A stretch of DNA of 64,000 nt, from contig JAEUUO010000007.1 of NCBI GenBank assembly GCA_016787575.1, positions 248,001 to 312,000 on the forward strand, written 5' to 3'. A model generated the notes under the pieces. The model was not told the DNA's origin. It saw only the letters and a program-made list of their open reading frames with translations, and searched no databases. Both the position numbers and the translations under genes were made by a program. This document shows positions 43,223-52,725 of this stretch, piece by piece. This DNA comes from Saprospiraceae bacterium. GTDB lineage: Bacteria; Bacteroidota; Bacteroidia; Chitinophagales; Saprospiraceae. How positions within the stretch are numbered: position 1 is the first letter of the stretch; every line of letters begins with the position of its first letter.

Positions 43223-45853
43223 TTATTGAGGCGTGTCTTCAAAAATTTCATCGTTGGTATTTTGATTATTTTTAGGTTGTAATGATTGATCTGCATTGTG
43301 GGTTTCCATCATTTGTTTAAATGTCTCACAATTTAACTCAACTCCTAAATCACCGGCTGGTCTAAAAAATTCAACCTTCGGATCAAATCCTGAATTCGGA
43401 TCTTCTTCCAGCTTAGATATAAATTTCATAAAAAAGGGTTTGGCCATTACAGAACCCTGTCCCATTTCAAGAGAAAGAAATCGAATCCAAGGATCTTCTC
43501 CACCTACCCAGGTGCCCACCACTAAATTGGGAGTAATCCCCATATACCATCCGTCCACATAATCATTGGTTGTACCTGTTTTGCCACCATTGGGTACTTT
43601 CAAGCTCCATGCACCGCCAGACTTACGCAACAAATCCACCATTACATAATTGTAATTTGGAGACAAAGCAACACTATTTGTCGGGGTACTTCTATAAATA
43701 AGCTTCCCATTTTTATCTTCAATTCTTGTTACAAAAGTCGGTTTGGTATAAACACCATTATTCGAAAAGGTGGTGTAAGCTCCTGTCATTTCAAAAACAG
43801 AAAGATCTGAAGAACCCAATACGATGGATGGAAATTTTGGAATTAAATATCCCCCATCGCGTCTTCTTAAAGAAGAATCAATGCCCATGTTATGCAATAA
43901 ACCTCTAATGGGTTCTACACTGCCCAATAAGATAACCAGTTTTACGGTAATTGAATTTTTTGATAAGGCCAATGCTTTGTATAAATTTAAATTGGCACCC
44001 GTAAACGATTCTACGGCATTGCCGGGAGACCAGGCCTCCGGTAGATTAAAATTTGGATCATTGGCTGGAATGGTATACTGTATATCTTGAAATTCATTGC
44101 AAGGTGATATCCCTTGTAGCGCAATTGCTGTTGCATAAACAAAGGGTTTAAACGTCGAACCCACTTGTCGTCTTGATGTAACGTGATCGTATTTAAAATA
44201 TTTAAAATTGGTACCGCCAACCCAGGCTTTTACTTCACCTGTGTGGGGATCGACAGCCATCGATCCAATTTGCATGTGTTTGCGATGAAATTTAATGGAA
44301 TCCAATGGACTCATTAGGGTATCTTTTTCATTCATGCTCACATAATCGTACACCTTCATTTTGATCGGAGTCGTCATTGCTTTTCGAACATCCGTTTCAA
44401 ACGAAGCCCATTCCTTCTTCAATGCAGGCCAGCTTTTGCTTTTTAAAATTTGCAACGAATATTCGTATTGAGTTTCATTGATGATCTTTTTATTTAATTC
44501 TTTCTTTAGAAATCCGGGTTCCTTTTCTTCACTGATCAATCGTTGAATTGTACGATCACTGATATCCACATTGCCCAACTCAGATTCAATTTTTGCCAAA
44601 ATGTTTCCAAAATGTTGCTGCCAAATTGCATTAAACCGATCAGTCTCCTTAATCATTAAATTCAAAGCATCTTTTCGGATTTTCAACATGTTGTCATCAG
44701 AATCATAGGTCCATGGATCCGCTTTATTCCAAATATTGAAATACGATTTTTGCACTTTCATCATGTGTTCATGCGCTGCTTCTTCTGCATATTTTTGATA
44801 CACCGGATCAATGGTTGTATAAATTTTCAAACCATCTTCATAAAAATTGTATTTACTTCCATCGGCTTTGCGGTATTTTTCGTCTTCCAATAAATTTTTA
44901 ACCCACTTGGCCAATTCAGCTCTGAAGTGCATGGCCATTCCTTCTAAATGCGATTCTCTTTTAAATTGAGTAACATCCAAAGGCAATGCCATTAGTTTTT
45001 TAAAAGTAGCCTCATTGATGTAGTCGGCATCATTTAATAAGGCCAAAACAGTGTTGCGGCGTTCCGTTGCCAATTTTGGAAATCGCTTTGGATTGAATCT
45101 CGTCGGATTCTTAAGCATGCCAATAATAGTAGCTGCCTCTTCAATTTTTAATTCTTTTTGATTTTTACCAAAATAAGTTTGCGATGCGGTTTGTACACCA
45201 TTTGCTCCGTACAGAAAATCAAACTTATTCAGATACATGGCAAGGATTTCCTCTTTAGTATAACTCTTTTCCAATTTGATAGCTGTCAACCATTCTTTAA
45301 ATTTAATGCGCAGCATCATGAATACTTTGATCAGTGGATTTCTGCCTTCTAAGTTTGGACGTTCGAATAACAATTTTGCCAATTGTTGGGTTATGGTACT
45401 TCCTCCTCCTGATTCATGCCGACTTAACAAAATGGTCTTAACACCTACCCGCAACAATGCTAAAAAATCAACTCCTGAATGTTTGTAATATCTGGAATCT
45501 TCTGTTGCCAATAATGCATTCACCAAATGGGGATTCAAACTGTCATAGGGAATGAACTCTCTGTTTTCAATGTAAAACTTTCCAAGGATGCTTAAATCAT
45601 TTGCATATATGATGGAAGCCTGATTATAGGAAGGATTTTCAAGTTCTTCGAAGGTTGGAAGATTATCAAAAGAAACCAGAAATAAGGTCAAATAAAGCAA
45701 GGTGATACCTGAAAGGACTACCTTCCAAATAAATAAAGTTGCATTTGGAAACCAGTCTTTGTCTTCTGGAGTTTTACCGGAATAGATATCGGTAAATTTA
45801 AACTCCTTGTAGAGTTTGACTAAAGACGCTTTAATTTGATTCCAGACTGACAT
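43223..45853 (-). CDS. Bifunctional penicillin-binding protein 1A
   Basis: The class A PBP polymerises and cross-links peptidoglycan. The 876-residue product has a cytoplasmic head, a membrane helix (~42-62), a GT51 transglycosylase domain with ALLATEDSRYYKHSGVD (catalytic Glu ~118) and GGGSTITQQLAKLLFERP (~145), and a transpeptidase domain with the Ser in VGSTFKPFVYATA (~575), SKNSIT (~645) and GKTGTTNDYVDGW (~760). A spacer (~300-520) lies between them. The C-tail is acidic. It follows aroB by 20 bases in a seven-gene operon. Confidence 0.95.
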   Translation of the reverse strand: MSVWNQIKASLVKLYKEFKFTDIYSGKTPEDKDWFPNATLFIWKVVLSGITLLYLTLFLVSFDNLPTFEELENPSYNQASIIYANDLSILGKFYIENREFIPYDSLNPHLVNALLATEDSRYYKHSGVDFLALLRVGVKTILLSRHESGGGSTITQQLAKLLFERPNLEGRNPLIKVFMMLRIKFKEWLTAIKLEKSYTKEEILAMYLNKFDFLYGANGVQTASQTYFGKNQKELKIEEAATIIGMLKNPTRFNPKRFPKLATERRNTVLALLNDADYINEATFKKLMALPLDVTQFKRESHLEGMAMHFRAELAKWVKNLLEDEKYRKADGSKYNFYEDGLKIYTTIDPVYQKYAEEAAHEHMMKVQKSYFNIWNKADPWTYDSDDNMLKIRKDALNLMIKETDRFNAIWQQHFGNILAKIESELGNVDISDRTIQRLISEEKEPGFLKKELNKKIINETQYEYSLQILKSKSWPALKKEWASFETDVRKAMTTPIKMKVYDYVSMNEKDTLMSPLDSIKFHRKHMQIGSMAVDPHTGEVKAWVGGTNFKYFKYDHVTSRRQVGSTFKPFVYATAIALQGISPCNEFQDIQYTIPANDPNFNLPEAWSPGNAVESFTGANLNLYKALALSKNSITVKLVILLGSVEPIRGLLHNMGIDSSLRRRDGGYLIPKFPSIVLGSSDLSVFEMTGAYTTFSNNGVYTKPTFVTRIEDKNGKLIYRSTPTNSVALSPNYNYVMVDLLRKSGGAWSLKVPNGGKTGTTNDYVDGWYMGITPNLVVGTWVGGEDPWIRFLSLEMGQGSVMAKPFFMKFISKLEEDPNSGFDPKVEFFRPAGDLGVELNCETFKQMMETHNADQSLQPKNNQNTNDEIFEDTPQ

Positions 45854-45873
45854 AAAACTTAAACTACAAAAGT

Positions 45874-46926
45874 CTAATTTAAATTATAATAATCCAAAGA
45901 ATTGACCAGCTCTTCTTCCGAAACCCGCTGATTTAAAATGGGTTGCCCAATTTGTTCGAGTAAACTAAAGTGAACTTCCCTGTTCTGCTTTTTCTTATCA
46001 GCGAGTAAAAATCTTATTATTTCCGGATAATCCTGCTTACTGATCTGCAGCGTTCCGGTAAAAGGTTTTAAAACACTTTTAATTTGATCAATCAGGTGGG
46101 GTTTCCATCGATTGCGTTGACCGGAAAGATACGATTCACAAATAATTCCAATTGCGATGGCTTCTCCGTGAAGGACATCCTGATTATGCGCCATACAATA
46201 ACTCTCCAATGCATGTCCGATGGTGTGTCCAAAATTCAATACTTTTCTGATGCCATTTTCCAAATAATCCTTTTCAACAATTTCGGTTTTACTACGAATC
46301 GACTTCTTAATAAAATCCTGCAGAGTACTTTGCGATAAAGGCCATTCCAAACTTGTGATATCCCACCAATATGAAGGAGATGAAATCAAACTGTGTTTTA
46401 TTATTTCCACAAATCCATTGCGCACATGACGATCCGGTAAGCTGTTTAAAAAACGATAATCGATTGCGATTGCCAGTGGAGCATGAAAACTTCCAATCTG
46501 ATTTTTATAGTATTCAAAATTAACCGCAGTCTTACCTCCGATTGCAGCATCGGCCATCGCCATTAAACTGGTTGGTATGTAAAGCGTATCCAATCCCCTC
46601 AACAATACCGAAGCACAAAAGCCACCCAAGTCAGTAATTACACCTCCGCCAAGACAAATAATCAATGAATTTCGATCGGGATTTTGGTGTAACAAATGTT
46701 CCCAAATTCTGGTACATGTTTCCAATGACTTTGAAGCTTCTCCGGATTGAATTACAAAACAACTGGAGATGGGAAGGCTGAGATGTTCTTTTAAAATTGG
46801 AAGACAATGTATTTCAGTCTGATCATCTGCCAGCACATGAATCGTACTGTATTTTTGGTTATCCAGGAAGGCATGCAATCGTTCCCAGGGTGCCGTTGAA
46901 AAAATCAAACTGCTGTATGTTTTCAA
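45874..46926 (-). CDS. aroB: 3-dehydroquinate synthase AroB
   Basis: AroB forms 3-dehydroquinate from DAHP, the second step of the shikimate pathway. The 350-residue product has the NAD-binding signature GGGVITDLGGFCASVLLRG (~92-110), PTSLMAMADAAIGGKTAVNF (~118-137), and the metal-binding Glu/His in VLNFGHTIGHALES (~235-248) and HGEAIAIG (~258). The start is TTG at 46926; there is no suitable ATG. aroQ, coding for the following step, lies seven bases upstream. Confidence 0.95.
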   Translation of the reverse strand: MKTYSSLIFSTAPWERLHAFLDNQKYSTIHVLADDQTEIHCLPILKEHLSLPISSCFVIQSGEASKSLETCTRIWEHLLHQNPDRNSLIICLGGGVITDLGGFCASVLLRGLDTLYIPTSLMAMADAAIGGKTAVNFEYYKNQIGSFHAPLAIAIDYRFLNSLPDRHVRNGFVEIIKHSLISSPSYWWDITSLEWPLSQSTLQDFIKKSIRSKTEIVEKDYLENGIRKVLNFGHTIGHALESYCMAHNQDVLHGEAIAIGIICESYLSGQRNRWKPHLIDQIKSVLKPFTGTLQISKQDYPEIIRFLLADKKKQNREVHFSLLEQIGQPILNQRVSEEELVNSLDYYNLN

Positions 46927-46933
46927 AATAATT

Positions 46934-47389
46934 TTATTTATGAATTGGCTTGATTGGATCTACATTCAGAAATTCAGACAATCTAAGTAATGCCATCCGA
47001 TATCCATTCAAACCAAAACCGTGAATGTTAAATAAACAAAGTTCCTTGATCAAGGATTGCTTTCTAAAATCTTCCCGGGAATGAATGGCACTGATGTGTA
47101 CTTCAACAACGGGAATTTTGAGAGCAGCTACTGCGTCGCGAATCGCAATGGAAGTGTGTGTATAAGCTGCAGGATTTAAAATGATTGCATCTGCTGAATT
47201 GCGATAGGATTGAAGCCAATCTACCAATTGACCTTCCAAATTACTTTGGTGATAACTTAGGTTCAGATTTGGAAATTCTAAAACCAATTCTTCAAAGAAA
47301 TGTTCGAACGTCTGATTGCCATAAACGTTTGGTTCGCGTTCTCCGGTAAGATTTAAATTTGGACCGTGAATTATTGGAATAGTCCACAT
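46934..47389 (-). CDS. aroQ: Type II 3-dehydroquinate dehydratase AroQ
   Basis: AroQ dehydrates 3-dehydroquinate to 3-dehydroshikimate. The product of 151 residues has the type II signature IIHGPNLNLTGEREPNVYG (~5-23), where the catalytic Tyr lies in VYG and Arg in GERE, then NPAAYTHTSIAIRDA (~75) and EVHISAIHSREDFR (~97-110) with the catalytic His. Its ATG at 47389 overlaps the recQ stop TGA by one base (TGATG), so translation is coupled to recQ. aroB follows after seven bases. Confidence 0.95.
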   Translation of the reverse strand: MWTIPIIHGPNLNLTGEREPNVYGNQTFEHFFEELVLEFPNLNLSYHQSNLEGQLVDWLQSYRNSADAIILNPAAYTHTSIAIRDAVAALKIPVVEVHISAIHSREDFRKQSLIKELCLFNIHGFGLNGYRMALLRLSEFLNVDPIKPIHK

Positions 47390-49590
47390 CAATTGACCAT
47401 TTCAGACATGTACTTGAGGCGGATCAAGCGAATTTCTTCAAATGTAATATCGTCTTCTTTCAATGATTTGTAGGCTTCCTCTGCAGAATCAGAATCAGCT
47501 TGATTGAAATAATCGTAGATGTCTTCTTTTGAATATTCATCCACATTATCTTTAATGTAGTAATCGATATTAATTCTGGTTCCTGATGAAACAATCATGT
47601 TTAATTCTTCCATCAGTTCTTCCATATTCATTTGAAGGTTTTTGGCAATATCTTCCAGAGGAATTTTCTTATCGATGTTTTTAATGATCTCAACTTTGTT
47701 TTTAGATTTATCCGCAACCTGACGGATTACAAAATCTTCTGCACGCTCAATTTCATTTTCCTCAACATATTTTTTGATAAAATCTAAAAAGGGTTCACCA
47801 TAACGCTCTGCTTTTCCTTTACTGACACCTGAAATTTTACATAGGTCATCTATCGTAATTGGAAAGCGCGTCGCCATTTCTTCGAGTGCAGGATCAAAAA
47901 AGATGACCCAGGGTTTCACTTTATTTTTGCGGGCAACTTCAAGACGGATATCTTTCAGAGTTTTAAATAAATTGGGATCCAGCGCAGCTCCTTGAGATGG
48001 TGCGGCATCTTCATCGATTATTGATGCAGTATCTCCGTAATCATGGTTGATGCTGATTTGAATTTTATAAGGTTTATTTATAAACTCCTGACCCAGCTCA
48101 CTCAATTTTAAAATTCCATAGGTTTCAATGTCCTTAATAATTAAGTTCATTAAAATGCCTTGTCTGAACAGAGAAAACCAATACAAACTGCCTTTTTCAA
48201 TTCCTTTAGAAAACAATTCGTTTCGATCTAAGTCGTAATCAAGGATGTCTTTGGTTTTGACTCCGCAAATAAATTCAACCAAGGTTTTTATCGTAAAGTT
48301 TTGGTTGAGGGCCTGAATGGATTTTAGTGCCAGCAGCATATCCTCTTTCGCTTCGAGGAGCGGTTTTGGATTTCTACAATTGTCGCACATTTGTTTGCAT
48401 GATTCGGTATCAAATTCTTCCCCAAAATAATGGAGTACAAATTTTCTTCTGCAGACAGCGCTTTCAACATAGGCTTCCATTTCGTCTAATAATTGAGCGC
48501 CCATGTCTCGTTCAGAAGCAGGTTTATCCCGAAGGAACTTTTCCAATCTCAGCAAATCAGCGTTCGAGAAAAAAGCATAACAATCTCCAACCATTCCGTC
48601 GCGTCCTGCACGACCGGTTTCCTGATAATAATTTTCCAAACTCTTGGGAATGTCAAAATGGATTACCAGTCGCACATCCGGCTTGTCTATACCCATTCCA
48701 AATGCAATGGTTGCACAAATGATGTCAATTTCTTCCATTAAAAAATCATCCTGTACCTGGGTCCGTGCTTTTGCTTCCATGCCTGCATGATAAGGAGCAG
48801 CTTTAATTCCATTTACAGAAAGGATTTGTGCGAGGTCTTCGGTTGTTTTACGCGCTTGTACATAGATAATTCCAGATTCTCCAGGATGTGATTTTATAAT
48901 TTGAACAATTTGGCGAATGGTTTGATCGCGCGTAATTTTTGGACGAACCTCATAATACAAATTGTGTCGGTTAAAGGACGAAATGTAAATATGTGGATCA
49001 ACCATTTCCAAACTCTTTACAATATCTGTTTGCACTTTAGGTGTTGCAGTCGCTGTAAGTGCAATAATTGGAATGTGTTTGTTTAATGAATTGATCATAT
49101 CCCGAATTCTTCTATAATCGGGTCTGAAATCATGTCCCCATTCTGAAATACAATGGGCTTCATCAACTGCAATAAAAGATAAATCAACAGAATTTAAAAA
49201 CTCAATGGTTTCTTCTTTTTGCAATGTTTCCGGAGCTACGTACAATAATTTGGTTTTGCTCCTGACAATATCTTCTTTAACCTGTTTAATTTCAGAACGA
49301 TTGAGAGAAGAATTCAGAAAGTGTGCAATTTCATCTGTTTGACCATAACCCCGAATGGAATCTACTTGATTTTTCATCAATGCAATTAAGGGGGAAATGA
49401 TAATAGCAGTTCCCGGCATCATTAAAGCCGGTAATTGGTAACATAAAGATTTGCCTCCACCTGTTGGCATAATTACAAAGGTGTCCGTGCCATTTAGCAG
49501 ACTGGAAATTATCTGTTCTTGAGTATCTTTAAATTGTTCAAATCCAAAATGGTATTTTAATGCTTTGTAAATTGCTTCTTTTGTGTACAT
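47389..49590 (-). CDS. recQ: ATP-dependent DNA helicase RecQ
   Basis: RecQ unwinds DNA in recombination and repair. The 733-residue product has a SF2 helicase core (FGFEQFKDTQEQII, Walker A MPTGGGKSLCYQLPALM ~50, DEAHCISEWGHDFRPDYRRI ~145, ALTATATPKV, IAFGMGIDKPDVRLVIHFD and YYQETGRAGRDG ~320), a zinc-binding Cys cluster (CRRKFVLHYFGE and CKQMCDNC ~375-405), a winged-helix RQC region and an HRDC domain (~540-610), plus a C-terminal extension rich in acidic helices. It begins the operon recQ-aroQ-aroB-pbp1A. Confidence 0.95.
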   Translation of the reverse strand: MYTKEAIYKALKYHFGFEQFKDTQEQIISSLLNGTDTFVIMPTGGGKSLCYQLPALMMPGTAIIISPLIALMKNQVDSIRGYGQTDEIAHFLNSSLNRSEIKQVKEDIVRSKTKLLYVAPETLQKEETIEFLNSVDLSFIAVDEAHCISEWGHDFRPDYRRIRDMINSLNKHIPIIALTATATPKVQTDIVKSLEMVDPHIYISSFNRHNLYYEVRPKITRDQTIRQIVQIIKSHPGESGIIYVQARKTTEDLAQILSVNGIKAAPYHAGMEAKARTQVQDDFLMEEIDIICATIAFGMGIDKPDVRLVIHFDIPKSLENYYQETGRAGRDGMVGDCYAFFSNADLLRLEKFLRDKPASERDMGAQLLDEMEAYVESAVCRRKFVLHYFGEEFDTESCKQMCDNCRNPKPLLEAKEDMLLALKSIQALNQNFTIKTLVEFICGVKTKDILDYDLDRNELFSKGIEKGSLYWFSLFRQGILMNLIIKDIETYGILKLSELGQEFINKPYKIQISINHDYGDTASIIDEDAAPSQGAALDPNLFKTLKDIRLEVARKNKVKPWVIFFDPALEEMATRFPITIDDLCKISGVSKGKAERYGEPFLDFIKKYVEENEIERAEDFVIRQVADKSKNKVEIIKNIDKKIPLEDIAKNLQMNMEELMEELNMIVSSGTRINIDYYIKDNVDEYSKEDIYDYFNQADSDSAEEAYKSLKEDDITFEEIRLIRLKYMSEMVN

Positions 49591-49769
49591 CGGTTTCTAT
49601 TTCAAAAAATCTGTTGTATGCATAAATTAAAAAAATCAGGGAAAAAGCATCATTTGAGTAAAAGGGAACTAAAAATACGGTGAATTCTTGTCATCAATTA
49701 GATTTTTCAACGGATTAAGAAATTTTTTACAAAAAATTTAATACAATTCCATCAGCTTTGTAAAATCGA

Positions 49770-51254
49770 ATGGAAACTGAAAAACTGATATCCCTCATTC
49801 AGGAACGTGCCCCAATAGCCCGTAAACTGGAGCCTGAGACCACTTTAAGGAGAGATTGGACAGAAGAAACAAATCGTTTTGCTTTTGAATTTATTGATTC
49901 GTTGCCAACACGTAAAGCATTTAAATTATTTGGCAGTTTAGCTAACGTACTTGAGTTAAAAAGCAATCTGGACCATCCAAAGCCAATAACTGATGTCATA
50001 AATGAGTTAAAGGAGCATTTAATTTCATACGGTTTAAATCCAGCATCCGGAGGTCATTTGGGATATATTCCTGGTGGTGGTGTTTATGCAGCAGCCCTGG
50101 GCGATTATTTGGCTGCGGTCAGTAACCAATATGCTGGCATTTATTATGGTGGACCGGCAGCTGTTAAAGTTGAAAATGAATTGATCCGCTGGATGATCCG
50201 GTTATTTGGATATCCATCCAACAGCCATGGGAATTTAACAAGTGGTGGTTCGATAGCTAATTTGATTGCAATAGTCACAGCACGGGAAGCCCGTCAAATT
50301 GCATCCAGAGATATCGAACGGCATTGTATTTATTTAACCGAACAAGTCCACCATTGTATTCACAAGGCAATTCGCATAGCTGGGTTGGCTGAATGTCAAA
50401 TCAGATCCATCCCTATGGATTCTGGATTTCGGATGGATATGAAGGCATTTGAAGCAACTGTATTGGCTGATATCCAAACTGGATTGATTCCTTTTCTGGC
50501 TGTAGGTAGTGCAGGCACAACAGATACCGGTGCCATTGATCCTTTAGAAGAGATGGCTGTTATATGCAAAGCAAATCAAATTTGGTTTCACATTGATGCA
50601 GCTTACGGTGGTTTTTTCAAGCTTTGCGAATTGGAAAATCCTGATGGAAGCAAATTGAAAGACCATTTTAAAGGGATTGCTGCTTCTGACAGTTTAGTAA
50701 TAGATCCCCACAAAGGTTTGTTTTTACCCTATGGTCTTGGAGCGGTATTAATTAAAGACGTCGTTTCACAATACAAAGCACATTATTATAAGGCAGCGTA
50801 TATGCAAGATACGCTGAGTTCACAGGAAGAATGGAGTCCTGCCGATTTGTCCCCTGAACTCACCAAACACTTTCGCGGATTGAGATTGTGGCTTCCTCTT
50901 AAATTATATGGACTGGATGCATTCAAAGCCTGCCTGGAGGAAAAAATCTTATTGTGTCGTTATTTCTATGAAAAAATAGGCGAGCTAGGATTTGAAAGAG
51001 GGCCATATCCAGAAACTTCGGTATGTATTTACAGATACCTTCCCGAAAATCAGGATCCGAATGAATTCAATAAAGCATTGGTAGCCAATGTTTTAGTAGA
51101 TGGTCGAGTATTTGTTTCTTCCACAACCATTGCCGGGGTTTTTTGGATTCGGATTGCTATTCTAAGTTTTAGAACGAGTCTGGAGATCATTGATACCTAC
51201 CTTTTAATGCTTCAAAACAGCTTAAATTTATTAAAATCGGAAAAAAAAGGCTGA
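49770..51254 (+). CDS. PLP-dependent group II decarboxylase (aromatic or acidic amino acid type)
   Basis: The 494-residue product belongs to group II pyridoxal-phosphate decarboxylases (DOPA, glutamate, histidine types). Visible are the substrate-side motif SGGHLGYIPGGGVY (~95), GGSIANLIAIVTAREARQIA (~170), HIDAAYGGFFKLCE (~275) and the PLP-binding Lys in VIDPHKGLFLPYG (~313). The specificity cannot be read, since aromatic-amino-acid and glutamate enzymes share these motifs. It stands alone with its own upstream region and precedes rpsF by 55 bases, after a gap in which a -7 box for rpsF lies. Confidence 0.88.
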   Translation: METEKLISLIQERAPIARKLEPETTLRRDWTEETNRFAFEFIDSLPTRKAFKLFGSLANVLELKSNLDHPKPITDVINELKEHLISYGLNPASGGHLGYIPGGGVYAAALGDYLAAVSNQYAGIYYGGPAAVKVENELIRWMIRLFGYPSNSHGNLTSGGSIANLIAIVTAREARQIASRDIERHCIYLTEQVHHCIHKAIRIAGLAECQIRSIPMDSGFRMDMKAFEATVLADIQTGLIPFLAVGSAGTTDTGAIDPLEEMAVICKANQIWFHIDAAYGGFFKLCELENPDGSKLKDHFKGIAASDSLVIDPHKGLFLPYGLGAVLIKDVVSQYKAHYYKAAYMQDTLSSQEEWSPADLSPELTKHFRGLRLWLPLKLYGLDAFKACLEEKILLCRYFYEKIGELGFERGPYPETSVCIYRYLPENQDPNEFNKALVANVLVDGRVFVSSTTIAGVFWIRIAILSFRTSLEIIDTYLLMLQNSLNLLKSEKKG

Positions 51255-51270
51255 TTTTATTATAAATTCT

Positions 51271-51278
51271 TAACTTTG
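51271..51278 (+). promoter_or_regulatory. Bacteroidota -7 box for rpsF-rpsR-rplI
   Basis: TAACTTTG matches TAnnTTTG and lies 31 bases before the ATG of rpsF at 51310; the leader is only about 25 bases, too short for a complex riboregulator. Confidence 0.65.
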
Positions 51279-51309
51279 CGACCCTTTTTAAACTAATTAT
51301 TAGAGCAAG

Positions 51310-51774
51310 ATGCCTCATTATGAAGTAAGCTTTATCGTAGACCCAGTACTGTCGGGCGATGAAGTTAAATCGACAGTTCAAACCTACAAGGAAATGATCG
51401 GAAACGAAAGTGGAAGTATCGTTCACGTAGATGAAATGGGATTAAGGGCTTTGGCCTATCCCATCAACAATCGCTCCACCGGAGTGTACTTTTGCATTGA
51501 ATATGTAATGGATAATGCACCATTCAATGGAAAAATGGAATTAGCATTAAAACGCGATGAACGCATTATGCGTTATTTAACCGTCAAGCTTGACAAATAT
51601 GGTGTCAAGTACAATGAAGACAAAAGAAATGGTAAAATTGGAAAACGTGTAAAGAAAGACAAATCTGTTGAAGGTGTAGCACCTGAAGCATATATGCGTC
51701 CAACTTCAGCACCCGTTGCTGCTCCGGTTCCTGCACCTATTGTAAAGGAAGAAATTATTGTTGAAGAAGAATAA
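51310..51774 (+). CDS. rpsF: 30S ribosomal protein bS6
   Basis: bS6 binds the platform of the 30S subunit together with bS18. The 154-residue product starts MPHYEVSFIVDPVLSGDEV and contains MGLRALAYPINNRSTGVYFCIEYV and LALKRDERIMRYLTVKL, which are bS6 hallmarks. It has a C-terminal extension of about 40 residues rich in Ala, Pro and Glu (VAAPVPAPIVKEEIIVEEE), not present in E. coli bS6 but common in Bacteroidota. rpsR follows after 10 bases. Confidence 0.97.
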   Translation: MPHYEVSFIVDPVLSGDEVKSTVQTYKEMIGNESGSIVHVDEMGLRALAYPINNRSTGVYFCIEYVMDNAPFNGKMELALKRDERIMRYLTVKLDKYGVKYNEDKRNGKIGKRVKKDKSVEGVAPEAYMRPTSAPVAAPVPAPIVKEEIIVEEE

Positions 51775-51784
51775 AAAATAAATA

Positions 51785-52051
51785 ATGGCAACGCAAGATG
51801 AAATAAAGTTCCTGAGTAATCCTAATATAGGACAGAAGAAAACCAAATACTGCCGTTTCAAAAAATTTGGATTAAAACACATCGATTATAAAGATGACAG
51901 TTTCTTAATTCAATTTGTAAATGAACAAGGTAAATTATTACCACGCCGTTTAACCGGTAATTCTCTTAAATATCAAAGAAGAGTTGCAACTGCAATTAAG
52001 CGTGCAAGGCATTTAGCTATATTACCATTTGTAACCGATCTTTTAAAATAA
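51785..52051 (+). CDS. rpsR: 30S ribosomal protein bS18
   Basis: The 88-residue product has the bS18 signature: [41 protein letters not shown] and [18 protein letters not shown]. bS18 pairs with bS6 in the 30S platform. The gene lies between rpsF and rplI, the conserved order of this operon. It has the usual family length and no extra features. Confidence 0.97.
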   Translation: MATQDEIKFLSNPNIGQKKTKYCRFKKFGLKHIDYKDDSFLIQFVNEQGKLLPRRLTGNSLKYQRRVATAIKRARHLAILPFVTDLLK

Positions 52052-52066
52052 ATTAAATTTATCGCT

Positions 52067-52513
52067 ATGGAAATTATTTTATTAAAAGATATGGATAAAC
52101 TGGGTGATAAACACCAGGTTGTAAAAGTTAAACCGGGATTTGGCCGTAATTTTTTAATTCCAAATGGCATTGCTTTATTGGCAAATGATTCCAATATGCG
52201 CAAGCTCGCCGAATTAAGAAAACAAGAAGATGCCCGTGAAAACAAAAAAGTAAATGAATACAAAGCAATGGCCGAACAATTAAATGGCATTGTTTTAAAA
52301 ATCGGTGCAAAAACCGGAGCTTCTGATAAAATTTTTGGTAGCGTTACCAATGTTCAGTTAGCTCAGGCTTTAAAAGACCAATTCAATCTTGATATTCAAC
52401 GGAAGAAAATTCATTTAGAAGATGAAATCAAGACTTTGGGAACTTATACTGCAACCATCGATTTTCATAAAGATGTCCACACCAAAATAAATTTTGAAGT
52501 GGTATCTGAATAA
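52067..52513 (+). CDS. rplI: 50S ribosomal protein bL9
   Basis: bL9 sits at the base of the L1 stalk. The 148-residue product has the N-terminal signature MEIILLKDMDKLGDKHQVVKVKPGFGRNFLIPNGIA (typical bL9), a long linking helix (KLAELRKQEDARENKKVNE) and a C-terminal domain (KIFGSVTNVQLAQALKDQF). Length and motifs agree with the family. It is the last gene before a strong terminator. Confidence 0.97.
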   Translation: MEIILLKDMDKLGDKHQVVKVKPGFGRNFLIPNGIALLANDSNMRKLAELRKQEDARENKKVNEYKAMAEQLNGIVLKIGAKTGASDKIFGSVTNVQLAQALKDQFNLDIQRKKIHLEDEIKTLGTYTATIDFHKDVHTKINFEVVSE

Positions 52514-52536
52514 ACTAGAACGTATTAGGTAAAATG

Positions 52537-52569
52537 ATCCCGGAGTCAAAAACTTCGGGATTTTTTTTT
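52537..52569 (+). terminator. Intrinsic terminator of the rpsF-rpsR-rplI operon
   Basis: Arms ATCCCGGAG (52537-52545) and CTTCGGGAT (52553-52561) pair with one G-T wobble and are followed by nine T. It starts 24 bases after the rplI stop. Confidence 0.9.
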
Positions 52570-52725
52570 ACACAAATTAATACAATATTACAATTCTGCA
52601 ATGGTGCAATGTTAGGAAGAGTCTGTAGTAAAGAATCTGTAGTCTGTTGGGTAATCCTGCAATTCTAAAATGCTGTAATGATTTAATTCTGAAAAACTGG
52701 AATATTAAACCATTGGAACATTTAA

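Noticed and set aside
51283..51309. bS6-bS18 autoregulatory leader RNA before rpsF
   Set aside because: The predicted leader is only about 25 bases, too short to hold the known CCG/ACCG motif structure.
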